A stretch of 64,000 bases of DNA from Durusdinium trenchii (GCA_963970005.1 CAXAMN010001225.1:521595-585594); one strand, 5' to 3'; shown: positions 1 through 11,071, counted from the stretch's first letter. Notes: generated by a model not told the origin, from the letters alone. A program made the numbers and translations.

Positions 1-46
1 CTCCATGTCCTGAGCCCACTTGACCCGCTCTCTAAGGTTCCGAAAC

Positions 47-86
47 CATATATATAATATATATAATATATAATATATAATTATGT
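47..86. repeat. AT-rich microsatellite
   Basis: Imperfect TATATAATA repeats. Before it, positions 1-44 read on the minus strand as a short open segment (FRNLRERVKWAQDME) that may be an exon cut by the window edge. Positions 87-300 hold nothing I can support. Confidence 0.6.
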
Positions 87-301
87 ATCGTCGGAATGGG
101 CAGTTGAAACAGTCGCATAACACATTTAACATTCTGTCGCGCACCCCACTACGGACCCTAAACAAGGACGATGATCTCTTCCTGCCGAATCTTCAAAAAT
201 TACTTGCTCTGAGCACTGACAATATATGTCATCATATTGAAAACTATTCAATATAATTATGTAACGGTAACGCATCCTGAGAAAAGTCTAGAAATCACAA
301 C

Positions 302-538
302 CAAGCCCGTCAAGGCAAAATGGCCTCCAAAAGCTGTTAGCACGCCGAGCATCTGCGGCACTTTCATCAAAGGCATGGTCCACAACTCTAGGGGCCACTC
401 CTCCGTCGGCTTCCTTGAAGGGACGAGGTTCTCGGGCCGCCAGTCCCACGCAGGCAGCGCGGGGACCGCCACTGTGGGGTGACTGCGGCGCGCCAGAAGC
501 TCTGAAAGGTCAGAGGAGCAGGACCAGCTTTGTGGCAG
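302..538 (-). CDS. Exon of an unrecognised gene (gene 1, downstream exon)
   Basis: A 237-nt open segment with G/C-rich third positions throughout. It begins after a TTTACCAG acceptor at phase 0 and ends near ACGGGCTTG|GTTGTG. It encodes a Trp/Pro-rich stretch (PTEEWPLELWTMPLMKVPQM) followed by a hydrophobic LGVLTAFGGHFALTGL segment that could be membrane-associated. The exon at 1086-1282 ends at phase 0, so the two can be joined without a shift (intron GTCACT...TACCAG). I do not recognise the family. The opposite strand is also open for 81 codons, but its codon use is poorer. Confidence 0.5.
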
Positions 539-871
539 CTGGTAAACCTCAGGATGGACGGATATGAACGTAGGTCTTGTGGATGGAAACATAGCTTGGC
601 GCGGTTGGGGGGGGGTCTCCGTCTTCCAACACATCAACAATCCAACAAACAACGAAACAAATCAACGTGATCCCACGTGATGGTTTCTTCATTGCTGCCC
701 AACCCCGGATTCCTGCGGACAGAACAGGGCGAACCCGAACGGAGAAAGGAGAGGGGAGTCGTGCTGCCGTGATCTACATACAAACTGTGTGATCGAATCA
801 AATGAAATTCTCAGAAACATCGACATACGCCACCCAACCACAATACCATACTTTCCCAGGCAATCCCTCGT

Positions 872-1039
872 GACGGCAGATTTGGACCCACTTGCAGATC
901 TTGCTCCACCAGTTCAGCCCCAGCTGCCCCAGCAGCAGCTGGGGCATCGCCATCGAAGAAAGTCAAGGTCTCAAGTGTCACAGATCAAATGGACGATTCG
1001 GAGATAGACCCATCCAGCACACCAAGCCCTCAGAACTAA
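872..1039 (+). CDS. C-terminal protein fragment, possibly retroelement-derived
   Basis: An open segment ending in TAA, rich in Ala/Ser/Pro and then charged: KKVKVSSVTDQMDDSEIDPS near its end. Low-complexity linkers of this type occur in Gag-like proteins of dinoflagellate retroelements, but that link is from general memory and not shown here. It lies on the opposite strand inside the presumed intron of gene 1. Confidence 0.3.
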   Translation, partial: DGRFGPTCRSCSTSSAPAAPAAAGASPSKKVKVSSVTDQMDDSEIDPSSTPSPQN

Positions 1040-1085
1040 AACTCTTCCCAACATGAGACTTCAAATCCACCATTTACCAAGTGAC

Positions 1086-1282
1086 CTCTCCCTGCACTGG
1101 TGCCAGCGCCACCTCTTTGGCGCCCACGAAGAGCGCCTCCTCCGTGCGGCGCCTGCGCGCGGCCGCGCAAACGCGGCAGCTGCCGGCCGAGGCATCGCGG
1201 CAAAAGCGGCGTTCCTGGCGGTCCAGGGTCATGCCCAGGACGCCCAGCTCGTAGCCTCCAGTCAAGCGGTTGAAGCCGGCGG
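1086..1282 (-). CDS. Exon of an unrecognised gene (gene 1, upstream exon)
   Basis: A 197-nt exon with very high GC at third positions (runs such as CTG GGC GTC CTG GGC ATG ACC CTG). It starts after an AAATGAAAG acceptor (phase 1) and ends at GGAGAG|GTCACT (phase 0). It encodes TGGYELGVLGMTLDRQERRF, then a Cys-containing CRDASAGSCRVCAAARRRR basic stretch and GAKEVALAPVQGE. Phase agrees with the exon at 302-538. No family recognised. Confidence 0.5.
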
Positions 1283-1644
1283 CTTTCATTTGTTTTTAAT
1301 TAGAGGTTTTGAGGGATCTCGCGACGAAGGAGAAAAGAAACACTTGGAACAACAATGTCACATAATGTCTGTGCTTCAAGATGTTAATTGGATTTGGGAA
1401 TCCAAATGCATGGAATCTGGATGCCTTTCGTCAGCAGGATTGATTCATCGATCTCTGGTTCCAACACCGAAGAATGAACCTGTTTCATGCTAGTTAGTTC
1501 ACCCACCTGAAAATCATCGGCCACAAGTCTCTGAGTCTCTGCTCATCAAAGACCAGCCCAGCCCATTTGGTCAAGTTAGGTCAGGTCAGGAGAAGTTGGT
1601 CGTTGTCGCGCCACACAGTGTTCAAAACAAATTTCATTTCATCA

Positions 1645-1860
1645 TGAGGCAGGCACTGGGATGAGATCGGTTTACTACCTTGTAAATCCACAAACATGGG
1701 AAGAACGCTCCCTGCAGCCCTGTCGTTTTTCCATGTTTTTCCCGACCATGAAGCAAGCAAGCTGACCATGCTGACCAGTGTGTTTTCTTTTTTTGTGGGT
1801 CACCATTTGAACAAGCTATGGTCCGGCCAGGATGTGAGAACTTGCAAATCTGCGAAGATT
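1645..1860 (+). mobile_element. Inverted-repeat element, copy 1 (left end present, right end missing)
   Basis: Positions 1645-1684 (TGAGGCAGGCACTGGGATGA onward) are, at 39 of 40 bases, the reverse complement of 45401-45440. The interior from GAACGCTCCCT through GAAGCAAGCAAGCTGACC and CAAGCTATGGTCCGGCCAGG to CAAATCTGCGAAG is shared in direct orientation with 45175-45375. Together the two copies define a short non-coding element with about 40-bp terminal inverted repeats. This copy has lost its right terminus. Its interior differs by small indels from copy 2, which suggests old insertions. Confidence 0.7.
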
Positions 1861-2037
1861 CACATTCCAACACAGGAAACAAAACACACTTTTACTTAAT
1901 CTAGCCCAAAGTAACCCTCACGAGCTCTCCAGCATGCGCTGCTCTCATAGCACCCACTTCGATATTGAATATGTTTTGCCCAAGTCACCCAGCTGTTCCT
2001 CGCCAGTCATGCCAGCATCCAAGTTGAAGGTGATGGA

Positions 2038-2394
2038 TTGCGGCATCAGGGTCTCTGGGACACCTTCCTCCACCTGGCCACAAGAATCACCACATACATC
2101 CCAATCAACCGGCTTTCAGCCACACGAGCAACACATCGACAGTTCCAACATACGTTGCCGACGTCTTTTGGACCACCGTTGGTTGTCTCGGGGACTCGTG
2201 TCCTCCCCGAGGGGATCTTCTTCGGTTCTTTCGCACCTGCGGTGCTGTCAGAAGGCCAGACCATTGTGAGACCATCGTCACCTCGGACCCCCAAAAAAGG
2301 AGGCTGCCGATTTCCTGCACGTGTTGCCACTTTATGTGGGAAACTTCATGAAACAAATATGGGGACTAAATGCCAACTCATGCAAAAGCTCTGA
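2038..2394 (+). CDS. Open reading frame, possible exon, function unknown
   Basis: 118 open codons, best between about 2130 and 2320 where codon choice looks coding (segment PEGIFFGSFAPAVLSEGQTI). A second plus frame and the minus strand are also open here, so the frame is not certain. No domain recognised. The flanks 1861-2037 and 2395-3440 show nothing further. Confidence 0.25.
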   Translation: MRHQGLWDTFLHLATRITTYIPINRLSATRATHRQFQHTLPTSFGPPLVVSGTRVLPEGIFFGSFAPAVLSEGQTIVRPSSPRTPKKGGCRFPARVATLCGKLHETNMGTKCQLMQKL

Positions 2395-3443
2395 CCACCA
2401 TCAATCCGCCAATTTTCTCCAATGGGAAGACTTATCATCAGTCTGCACAATACATGCGAGTGCTGGTGGGCCCCCCCCTAAATATTTCAAGGTAAACCTG
2501 GCTGGACCATTCTGACTAGAAAAACGAGGCATTCACCTTTGTCTGGTACATGGTTATGGCCAGGTAAAAATGCTGTCTAGAAAATGCTAGGTGACGGAAA
2601 GATACCAACCATTCTAGAATGTCCTTTGCCAAGCGTCTAGAAAGTGCTCTTGTACCTAAGCCTATTCTCATACCCCACTATTGTCAAGCATCAGACAGCA
2701 AAAACATGTCCTCTAGGAATTGCTAAAGTGTGGTAAAACAAATGATGTACCATAAATTAAAAAGCTGTTTTATAGAACACGGTGGGGCTCCAGCAACATA
2801 TGGGCCATGTGTTACTCGAACATATCCCCTTTCTACGGGACTTGGCTCCAACCATCTCCTAGGGGAAATAACAAGGGGGATGCTGGCGGTCAAAATTTTT
2901 AAGTGGGGAATCTGCAAGGCTGTATGAGTTGTTTCTAATTTACTTGCTTAAGCCGTACTCATTCAAAGTTAGGACGTCCCGTGTCGCTTTACAATGTTTG
3001 GTAGAGTGGGGGGTGTATGTGTCGTTTTGCAGGTCATACATGTTTCACATGGTGGAGTCTTGCCACCAACAACCAACATCAAGGATCAGAACAAACAAAA
3101 CACAAACACAAACGCACAAGCAACAACACAGGAACCCCTATTCGTGGTCATTCATGATCTAAGAGCATCCCCTGCAAACACTGGAAGTGCGACGAGCTCT
3201 GTGAAGTGAGGAAGGACAACAGCACAAAGGGCTGCTCCAGCAAGCACAGCATTGCTGGCTTCTGCCACTCGTTTGCTGATCTGTCTCTTTCACCAGAAGA
3301 CACAAGCCTGCCTGCACCTTTGCAGACTTGCCCATGGGGCACCGTCCAAGGACCTTCCCTCTTGCGCTCTCTCGTGTATCGTTGGGGTATCGTTTTTTTG
3401 ATGTGGACTTTTGGATGCTTTATGACTCATATATGACGTCAAA

Positions 3444-3719
3444 TTGCTGGTAAGCACGCGCGCTGCGCCCACGCTACACCAAAGAGAAAACAACCGGTTT
3501 GGACAGGCGGAGAAAGGCGTGTACCTTGTTCAGTGGTGGAGCCTAGCCTTTCCTCATAGGCTGGGGCCAGCCCATGAGCCAACAGCCAGGACACAGCCCT
3601 CCAAACACAAGCAATCACAATTCCTCATTGCCTGCGACACTTGCAAGAAACCAGTTCATAAAGTGACGCCCTTCAGACCCGTGACCCTTGAGCAGAAATG
3701 CTCAGAAGAGTTGCTGTAG
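3444..3719 (+). CDS. Open reading frame, possible exon, function unknown
   Basis: 91 open codons with a natural amino-acid mix (NRFGQAEKGVYLVQWWSLAF, then a CDTCKKPVHKVTPF segment) ending in TAG. No start context, splice partner or domain is recognised. From 3720 to 5130 I see only scattered AT-rich sequence. Confidence 0.25.
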   Translation: MLVSTRAAPTLHQRENNRFGQAEKGVYLVQWWSLAFPHRLGPAHEPTARTQPSKHKQSQFLIACDTCKKPVHKVTPFRPVTLEQKCSEELL

Positions 3720-5132
3720 CAGGACTTCATACCAAAATGAACTCCAAAAAACTCAAGGAACTAATGCATGTTACTATAGTAATAGGGGCCATTTTTTGGA
3801 CGTCCCGTATCGTTTTCCAAGGAAAACATTAAATCACACTCTTGGATGAAACGCCCTTGTATAAAGTAAATGGCAATAATTTTGAAAACGACTCATATCA
3901 TCTAGAAGCTAGAACCTAGTCCAATCAATAATTACCTGCGAAAGGTTAAAGATGACTTTAAAATCTTAAAGGAGCAATATATCAATCGTCCACTTCAAAA
4001 AAATGGCACACCTGCTGTCAAAGGGTGGTGCGGGAGACTTGAACCACCTGCAGCCACTGGACTGTCCACATCTTGCAAAGAAAGTCACTGCGCAGGAGAG
4101 GCATGGGCAAACCCAGCTTCCAACGAAGCGCGTCTCCGCGTGTTTCGGCTGTGGGATGAACCTGGGATGAGCAATCAAAGGGCCCAACATAGCTGAAGCG
4201 AGGTAACCAAAAGGCTGCGTCTTATGATCAATGAATTATGGAAACCCAACAAGTTTCTGGCTTCAGGCTTAGGGTAAGGAGGGGAGATCCTTCAACGTGT
4301 TGACACGGATTCTTCTCAAGGATGCCCAACTTCCCGAACATGCCTCGGCTACATCTCGTCAAAATGAATCAACATTACATGCCTAGGCTGGCTGGGAAAA
4401 GTAGCAAACAAATCAACAAATCGTGCAATGGTGGGATAATATTCATATTGGATTCTTTGCTAGCCCTGTTCTGTGTCAAACCAGCATGTGCATGCATCCC
4501 TGGCGCATGTAGCATAGGAAGCTGTTGGTTCAAAGGCGTGGCGCAACAGTGCCACTGATCATGAATAACGACGGCTACCTGCAGCTACCTGTTTCTAAGG
4601 ACGCCCCTCCTGGTTTATTATTAGGAGCCAAGGTGCGGCATGCTTCATATGGTTGTTTCCTTCCATGCCAATACTCAGCATTTGCACAACTATGGATCCT
4701 GTCGACATGTCATCGAACAGAACACCATTACCAACCGCCAACAACAAGAACAAATTAATGGCAAACATACATATACGGAAATGCGCATATGAATGCCACA
4801 CCATCACAGCCTAACATGTGATCATTTGTGATGTGCAACGGACGCCTACACGGATGCCAAATGTCGCCAGTCATTTGCGACAACAGATTTGGCTCTATAC
4901 AAATCCAAGGCCAAAGAACAATGGTTTTCATGTGTTTTCAATGTTTTTTCCAAATTAAAGGTTTGCTGGGCTACGGCTGGGGCGGCAATCCACAGTTGCC
5001 GCCTTTATATTTCCTACAAACTCACATGCATCTGACATCTCATCTTTCAAACGAAGTGCACGTATGCAGGAATTGTGACGATCAGCAGCTCCTCTACTCC
5101 AAACCACTCCGCATGATATGTGGTGAACTCGT

Positions 5133-5308
5133 TCGAGCCAAAGACCACCTACTCGAACCTTCTCCGACTACTCTCCGGTTCACGTGGCGACCGAAGCCGT
5201 GCCGCCCCAGCGAGTGCAACTTGGAGATCTGGCCGGGCAAAAGTCTGGTGACCATGTCCTGCAGAGAAACGAGAAACTCTGGGACGAGTTTCATCCGCGA
5301 TCTGATTT
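5133..5308 (+). CDS. Probable exon, function unknown
   Basis: Within a longer open frame, this part has strongly coding codon choice: FSDYSPVHVATEAVPPQRVQ, then LGDLAGQKSGDHVLQRNEKL and WDEFHPRSDF. Beyond 5308 the frame stays open but becomes AT-rich and hydrophobic, as expected for an intron. Other plus frames are also open here, so the strand is better supported than the exact ends. Between 5309 and 6190 no gene is supported, although a minus frame near 5650-5800 (KEWVKSWQDWLQRQALQCSF) looks weakly coding. Confidence 0.4.
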
Positions 5309-6195
5309 TGTTTATCTTCTATATGAACTTTCTTTTATTGTGTTCAAAGTTTATATGTTTTGCCGGGGAATGCCAGCAGGTCTGATGATCAGAGGTGCTT
5401 GTCTTAGCTCTCAAATCTACCGGAGTCAGGAGTCCCTGCACAAATGCTTTTTGCGAGACCGCATCGTGCCCCAGAATCAAAAGCGATTGGACCAGGGTTG
5501 CTTGTGAATGCTTCCCAGCAGCTCAGTGCCAAGGCCTCCCAAAACAATACACCTATTTGCTCACCTTCTGCAGCTTAGGTGTTTCACATCTATAGTGAAA
5601 CATTTTACAATCAACATAAAGTTGAAAGGCTTTCTGATGCTTGCAGCTTGCCTGCTGAAAGGCTTGTAGGAACTGCAGCACCTGGCAGCACTGCCGTGAA
5701 AACTGCATTGAAGTGCCTGCCTTTGAAGCCAGTCTTGCCAAGACTTGACCCATTCTTTAACTGTCATACACCAGATTGAGGCATTCTCTAGCCTGACTTG
5801 AAGAGCAGCATATGAAGTGGGTCGAAGGAGTAATACACCAATACCACACATCCGGAGCAACATTCACCATCTTCCTCTTTGCTATGGGACCCCCCTTGCA
5901 AACGCCGACGTGATGACCCGAATAGCCATAATGGCCCCAACTCAAGCACCTTGGACCACTCGAGCATGAGCTGTCCTGCGTCTCCGGTTGAATCTCAAAG
6001 CGGGAGATAGTTCTCTGAAGAACATTAATGACTAAACATAGATCATAATACATCGCAATAATAAGCTGGTAATTGATGGTTTGCGGGCGACACAGTGTCA
6101 AAGGTGGTGGTTGTTGGCCACACGTGTTACCATAGATGGCAAAATCTGTGGTCATGCTTGGCAAATGATCTTTTCGACATGCGTTGCCAAAGACA

Positions 6196-6319
6196 TCATG
6201 TTCCTCCCACGCTCTGCAAGGCGCCCGCCAAAATCTCATTCAGCAGTTGCCCCTCATGGCAGCGGAATTGCCTTAAAGCAGCGACTTCGCTGGGCAATAT
6301 GTTCCGAAAGGCTTCCAGC
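6196..6319 (-). CDS. E1-like (ThiF/UBA) gene, terminal exon
   Basis: C-terminal exon of the minus-strand E1-like gene: CTG GAA GCC TTT CGG, encoding LEAFRNILPSEVAALRQFRC and ending EILAGALQSVGGT before TGA. It starts after ACTCGAAAG|G with one base that completes the AG left by the exon at 6830-6909 (AG+G = Arg), so the pair reads GVEEVRLEAFRNILPS without a break. This C-terminal part is not a ThiF signature. Its assignment to the same gene rests on strand, order and phase only. Confidence 0.5.
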
Positions 6320-6829
6320 CTTTCGAGTTTCGTCACAGTTCAACAGCTACATATACATCGTGAAGGCCAAATAACGGTACCGACAGCGAAGCAATCACAG
6401 TGCCACGAACGAGCACTGCTTCAGCACGCGGACCTGACGGGACACCTCTTCGGGTGTTGCAGGTGTCATCATAGCCGAGAGCTAGGTGTGCAAATACTTA
6501 ATTAATGTGTTAAACCGCGCGGCATGCATTGCAGGATTGACGTTGGACATGGTACCGTGATTGCTGCATTGCTTTTTACTTTTTCGAGGTCGCAACATAT
6601 TGCACGAAACACCCAGCGTTGCTGGATAGACTAGCTACAGTACCTCAAAGGACTCCAAACCTGGCGGCACAACATCCTTTCACCTCGGAATTTCTCCCAA
6701 CCAAACCTCCCTCCGATATGCCAAACCGCCAAACCCAGCTCCCGATCTGTTGGTACGTTGTTTGTTGGTGTCCTTCCTCTTTCTCTTCAATGCCTTTTTC
6801 CAGGGTGCCGATCGCTGGTCAGGAAGCGC

Positions 6830-6909
6830 CTCACCTCCTCCACCCCCGCGCACGAGCCCGCGCAGGACACTTGGAGACGGTCCAGCACGCCGCCCGGGCG
6901 TGTGATCGC
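6830..6909 (-). CDS. E1-like (ThiF/UBA) gene, penultimate exon
   Basis: Starts after CGCCTCAAG|GCGATC at phase 0 and ends GAGGTGAG|GCGCTT, a G|GC donor (phase 2). Encodes AITRPGGVLDRLQVSCAGSC then AGVEEV. A canonical GTGAGG site lies 5 nt upstream of the chosen donor, but only the GC donor keeps the frame with the terminal exon. Two close Cys residues are present. High GC at third positions. Confidence 0.5.
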
Positions 6910-7021
6910 CTTGAGGCGATGAGGGGATGAAATCATGAAAAGCTGGTGGGAGAGCACTTCAGCTGGATGGACATGGACCATGAATGACCATGATCATTCT
7001 TCTTTGATAAGTCTTTTGGAC

Positions 7022-7072
7022 CTGGAATTTGAGGTGCTGTCCGGAGTCTCGACAAGCAGCCTCGACGTATGC
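7022..7072 (-). CDS. E1-like (ThiF/UBA) gene, candidate small exon
   Basis: 51 nt between CACAG|GCATAC and TTCCAG|GTCCAA, phase 0 at both ends, encoding AYVEAACRDSGQHLKFQ. Included because of strong splice context and matching phase with the exon at 6830. No motif evidence. Confidence 0.3.
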
Positions 7073-7167
7073 CTGTGGGTAGCTACAAATAAGATTAACT
7101 AAGTTGCGTCTTCGTTTCTAGACGAGGCAATGCAGTGTGCAGTTTTTGAACACATTGGTTGTGGCAC

Positions 7168-7221
7168 CGTATGGCAGCGCCTTCTCGTTGGTGGCAAAGG
7201 TGGATGAAACGGAATCGTAGC
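7168..7221 (-). CDS. E1-like (ThiF/UBA) gene, candidate exon with FHPPLPPTR motif
   Basis: Starts after CTTGAG|GCTACG at phase 0 and reads ATIPFHPPLPPTR, resembling the F-x-P-x-P-x-P-P-T-R region that often follows the zinc-binding part of ThiF-family proteins. Its 3' end is uncertain: ACG|GTGCCA would keep phase 0, AAG|GCGCTG would not. The implied upstream intron is only 46 nt, so this exon needs transcript support. Confidence 0.35.
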
Positions 7222-7267
7222 CTCAAGACAGCTTGATCACAACATAAGGCCAAAATTTGTCTGACAC

Positions 7268-7372
7268 CTGAACTTGGTGCATCTTCTGCCCCAAATCCTT
7301 GGGGTGCAGCCCGATGCTGGGACAATATCCCATTTCCCACGAGTGCAAGGGCGATTCAGCTTCCATGATCAG
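7268..7372 (-). CDS. E1-like (ThiF/UBA) gene, exon
   Basis: 35 codons, phase 0 to phase 0, between CTCGGAAG|CTG and GTTCAG|GTGTCA. Encodes LIMEAESPLHSWEMGYCPSI and LHPKDLGQKMHQVQ. Joined to the preceding exon across a 58-nt GC-AG intron. Position and composition fit the region after the CxxC pair of E1-like enzymes, but no specific motif is present. Confidence 0.45.
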
Positions 7373-7430
7373 CTTCCGAGAGTGTTCCGCAAATAGGGAC
7401 GATGTCTGTTCAACCATTCACCACTCAAGC

Positions 7431-7484
7431 TTCATCCGAGTTGCAAAACGCACAAACTTCATCCACTTTGCCCGTGTACAGCTC
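7431..7484 (-). CDS. E1-like (ThiF/UBA) gene, CxxC exon
   Basis: 18 codons, phase 0, after GCCGGCAG|GAGCTG and before GAA|GCTTGA. Encodes ELYTGKVDEVCAFCNSDE. The C-A-F-C pair matches the first half of the zinc-binding site typical of ThiF/MoeB/UBA proteins, and the sequence joins FMT from the exon at 7681-7765 to read FMTELYTGKVDEVCAFC. Confidence 0.6.
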
Positions 7485-7680
7485 CTGCCGGCATGTTTCT
7501 TGGGAAAATGAAACATCAGCATCCTATTCGCCACACCGTTTGGATATTATACATATTCATATATATATATATATGTCTCATCTATGATTATTCTGCCAAT
7601 TGATGTCAATTGAAAGAACGCTTTCCGCAGTCCCCTGATGTCCAAATCGACAGCTGAACACACAGTTGCAAGCAGGGCAC

Positions 7681-7765
7681 GGTCATGAACTTCCATCCAA
7701 AGGACTGGCCAGCACACAGTGGTAGTCCCAACTCTTTGCACAGGGAATTCACACAGAAGTCCCAC
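7681..7765 (-). CDS. E1-like (ThiF/UBA) gene, exon
   Basis: Starts after ATCCGCCAG|G, whose G completes ATG with the previous exon, and ends ATGACC|GTGCCC. Encodes WDFCVNSLCKELGLPLCAG then QSFGWKFMT. This matches the helix and strand after the D-x-x-x-x-R/N region of ThiF folds (substrate-side 'L-G-I-P-x-x-x-G' motif). The splice to 8235 restores NAIDSGVMWDFCVNSLCKEL without a gap. Confidence 0.65.
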
Positions 7766-8234
7766 CTGGCGGATGTGGGGTCCAACACGTCTTTGATGTC
7801 TTGCAAAGATGTGCAAACATTATGTGCAAAGTCTATCCAAGCAACAGGCGATGCTTATATGTCAATATTTGTCTTACGTCCAAACAATTGCAGCCTCCTT
7901 AACAATGTATAGAAGTGAAAGGACAACCCGTAGGAACCAGTTGTGAGAAGGCGATGCTCCAGTCATTTTGAGGTCTCGTGTTTGTGAGCAGTGAGAAAGT
8001 GGAATGTCTCTGCATCTCCTGAAATCTCATTAAGACCAGCGATACGGGTCTGTTTCAGGAAGGCTCCCAAGCGTTTGGCATTCCAGTGTGCTGGTGCTGG
8101 GGGCTGGTAAGTATTCATTTTGACCTGTATATGGAACCTGTTATATATTGATCGACTCGATACATAGCTGCAGGGATCTGCAGGGACACCACCTCTTTGA
8201 GCACTCCCTCTCTCAGCACCCTCCACCGAGGCAC

Positions 8235-8338
8235 ATCACTCCTGAGTCGATCGCATTGAAAACCACGGTGCTTTGCTGTGCAAGTTCCACCACTGTACCC
8301 CATTCCAGGATGGCGTCGCAATGCACGGCCACAATTTC
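8235..8338 (-). CDS. E1-like (ThiF/UBA) gene, exon with the conserved Asp
   Basis: Starts after GGCCACAG|GAAATT (phase 0) and ends GGAGTGAT|GTGCCT, a GT donor. Encodes EIVAVHCDAILEWGTVVELA and then QQSTVVFNAIDSGV. The VVFNAID segment corresponds to the ThiF-family 'v(v/i)(d/n)a(t/i)D' loop whose Asp helps bind Mg-ATP in this family. This is strong evidence for the fold and for the reading frame. Confidence 0.7.
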
Positions 8339-9019
8339 CTGTGGCCGCACGATTCCGACTCGAGAGCCGCAGCAAGCCGGACATCAATCGCATATGCAGC
8401 ATATCAGAAAATCATATGTCACAGAGCTCTGACCATGTTCTAGTCTATTCCCATATTCTATTCAGTTGATGTTCGGATGACTATCTATGAGTCATAAAGG
8501 CAAGTCATCCCAAACCGACTTCCAACCGCTGAATCCCAACCGTAAACGATCACATTTGTGAGAACTCCCGGCCACTTGAAGAGAACATTCACATGATGTC
8601 TAGAAGATTACACATGCCACACAGTGCCCGGTAGAAACAATTGGGACATGTTCAGTTCTCATCATCCCTTTCATGAGTGTGCAAGCATTCAAAGACTTGA
8701 ACCTCTTGTTTGCTGTAGGAAACATGTTGCTTGCAACATGCAATTCATGAATTCACTGCACCCTATGCCAACATCTTCTACATGCTGGGTGTTATCAAAT
8801 ACCAGCTGCAGCGCCACTTCGTTTCACCAAACCTTCGATCAAAGGAACCTTGCACTTTCCATGTGCCTGGGAAGTCCCCTCTTGAATGGCAAAGTCTCTG
8901 GGGCTGTCTCCGAAGTGGAAGGGGTGCACCAACCAGTGAGCTTCAGCTACTGTCCTGCGGTGACAGTAGCTGAAATGTTGAAATCATGTCCCTTTGGACC
9001 AATGTTTTTGCATCCGTGC

Positions 9020-9074
9020 ATCGGAACGGAGGTTGTGAGAAGATTCCAGACCTGCTTTGGCCACATCCACTTTC
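9020..9074 (-). CDS. E1-like (ThiF/UBA) gene, exon
   Basis: Starts after CATCTAAG|G and ends TCCGAT|GCACGG (GC donor). Encodes KVDVAKAGLESSHNLRSD, the 'K-v-(e/d)-v-A-x-x-x-L' helix that follows the N-L-x-R-Q motif in ThiF-family enzymes. One leading base completes AAG from the exon at 10830, giving DVGKKVDVAKAGL. The intervals 8339-9019 and 9075-10829 behave as introns. The latter contains an inverted (AT)n tract at 9431-9470 and otherwise nothing I can identify. Confidence 0.7.
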
Positions 9075-10829
9075 CTTAGATGGTGTTTTCACCATGGTCA
9101 CATCAGGCCCCTTGCTCTTGATTGTCGATGCTCATTGGCTGGGTGATATTCTTTTGAATCAAATCCGAGGTGCAAGCATCCAGTACCACCTCATACGCGT
9201 ATAAGCGTATATACAATGTTCTACAAGGTTGTTGTTGCATTCAGCTTTCAATATCCAACCTTCGATCGCAGACTCCTCCTGAATCTTAAATCTTAGATCT
9301 AGGCTTGTACATGTACGATTTTGGTACAATTCCATTTCAGCATTCCAAGTAGCATAACCACGGTACCCCCAAACACCTGAAACCATCTGAAGCCTTGCAA
9401 AAACCCCGTGTAGGTGTATAGTCTAGTATAGTATATATATATATATATTGTAATATATATATATATATATGGACACCCGATGATCTACCTAAGCTGCTTC
9501 TGTGACCCTGGCAATTCATAAGATGTCTTCATTAACAGACTTTGTGTGCAAACAAGTACATGCCAGCCAGAAGAAGCGATTGGAGCACTGCAAGACCCTC
9601 CTCTTTTTGAGATGCTACCAAACAACATGACATGTGTTTCCTGACTTGACCCAAAGACAACACAAAGCTTCGAAAACAGAACACATCATAAACAAGTGCC
9701 TGGGAAAAGTCTGCAAAAGATGTGTTTGGCTCTTTTATTATGTGTAGTTTTGGTTATGTGGATGAGCACCGTGAAAATCTGCACCAGAACAACAAATACA
9801 CAACGTGTGTTCCAAATGTCTCCCAAAGCAGTCGCTTTCGGTTGTTTTGCTATTGAATAGTGATGTTTTGTTGTTGGTCGCCTTTTTGGGGGAGTTCTAT
9901 TCGCATGCCGTCCTTTTGTCAAATATCCTATGTTAACACATTACCATACTTAGAGTCTTGAACAACTAGCGACAACAAAAATACATGTTTTCATGCTTGC
10001 CGTTGCGTAGATTGCCGATTAATCTTCCTCTTGTTGGCTTAAAGCCTTAAAGCACTATTCCTGTACAGTATAGGGGCTTCAAATGCTTCAAACTATTGTA
10101 TCCAGCTACTGTCTGCTAGGGTATGGGTCCAAACTTGAAATCTCCAATCAAAAGATGAGCAACAGGCAAGCCTGTTGAGACGACTGGGAAGGAAAAGTAA
10201 AAGGCATCATCAGCATCAGCAGGGAAAGACTTAGAGTTGCAAAGAAAATGATAAGCCAACTAGAAATGGTAGGGGCCCAAGTCGGAGAGTGACTAATCAA
10301 AAGGGACCACCAAAAAAACAAAATAACAGGACTAAGGCAAATCAAATTCTGCTTCATGCTGTGTAGCTCCTGATGACCATGAGCAATGCCTTCCTATCAT
10401 AGCTCCTCAGCATTCTCAAGAATCACAGCATCTATGAAGAGAAAGGGGCAAGCAAGAAATAGAAGAAAGTACTTGACCAAGAAAAACACTGTTGAGAGTA
10501 GGATGCGCGTGCGAAAACACGGTGATAATCAAAGGGCACCAGGAAGAACTGAGCAAGCGATGGGCAAACAAATTTGAACAAGGAACACTAGAACATATAC
10601 AACAATTGACATGCACCATGGCCTCGATAAACAAAACCCAAACCAATCAGCTAGAACAAACACTATGACAAATAAAAAGCAAGTTGTCAGCATGCAAAAT
10701 GCTTAGGAAAGGAAAGGGAAACATAATGGAACATAATATTAATGTCAAGGTATTATTGTGTGTGTAGATAATATACATATATAGATCCCTTCCAGAACAA
10801 CTTGCCATTATTTGCAGCTCATCTTCCGC

Positions 10830-10918
10830 TTGCCAACGTCTCTGATGCTTCCCAGGCATTGCCTCGTAAGGTTGCTGGCCACATAAAGGTCATTGTCAAC
10901 CAGGGTGATGCGTCGGAC
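10830..10918 (-). CDS. E1-like (ThiF/UBA) gene, exon with N-L-x-R-Q motif
   Basis: Starts after GGCCTTCAAG|GTCCGA (phase 0) and ends GTTGGCAA|GCGGAA (GC donor, phase 2). Encodes VRRITLVDNDLYVASNLTRQ then CLGSIRDVG. The L-V-D-N-D strand end and S-N-L-T-R-Q contain the Asp, Asn and Arg residues that contact ATP in MoeB/ThiF/UBA proteins. Asn replaced by Thr before Arg-Gln (usual S-N-L-N-R-Q) is a mild variation. Confidence 0.75.
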
Positions 10919-11071
10919 CTTGAAGGCCATAAGACCATGCTGCGGTCATTGTCGGCTGAAAGCAGCAAAGAACAACAAACTCAGCTACAACATCCAACGA
11001 CAACTGCCCTGTACAAAAATGATTGTCCCCAATCCTCATCTTTGCTCGTCCACCGTATTTGTCCAAGACTC

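Noticed and set aside
4024-4062. tRNA-like 3' end on the minus strand (GGTTCAAGTCTCCCGCACCA)
   Set aside because: The T-arm does not pair properly, and no acceptor 5' strand, D-arm or anticodon arm is present upstream.
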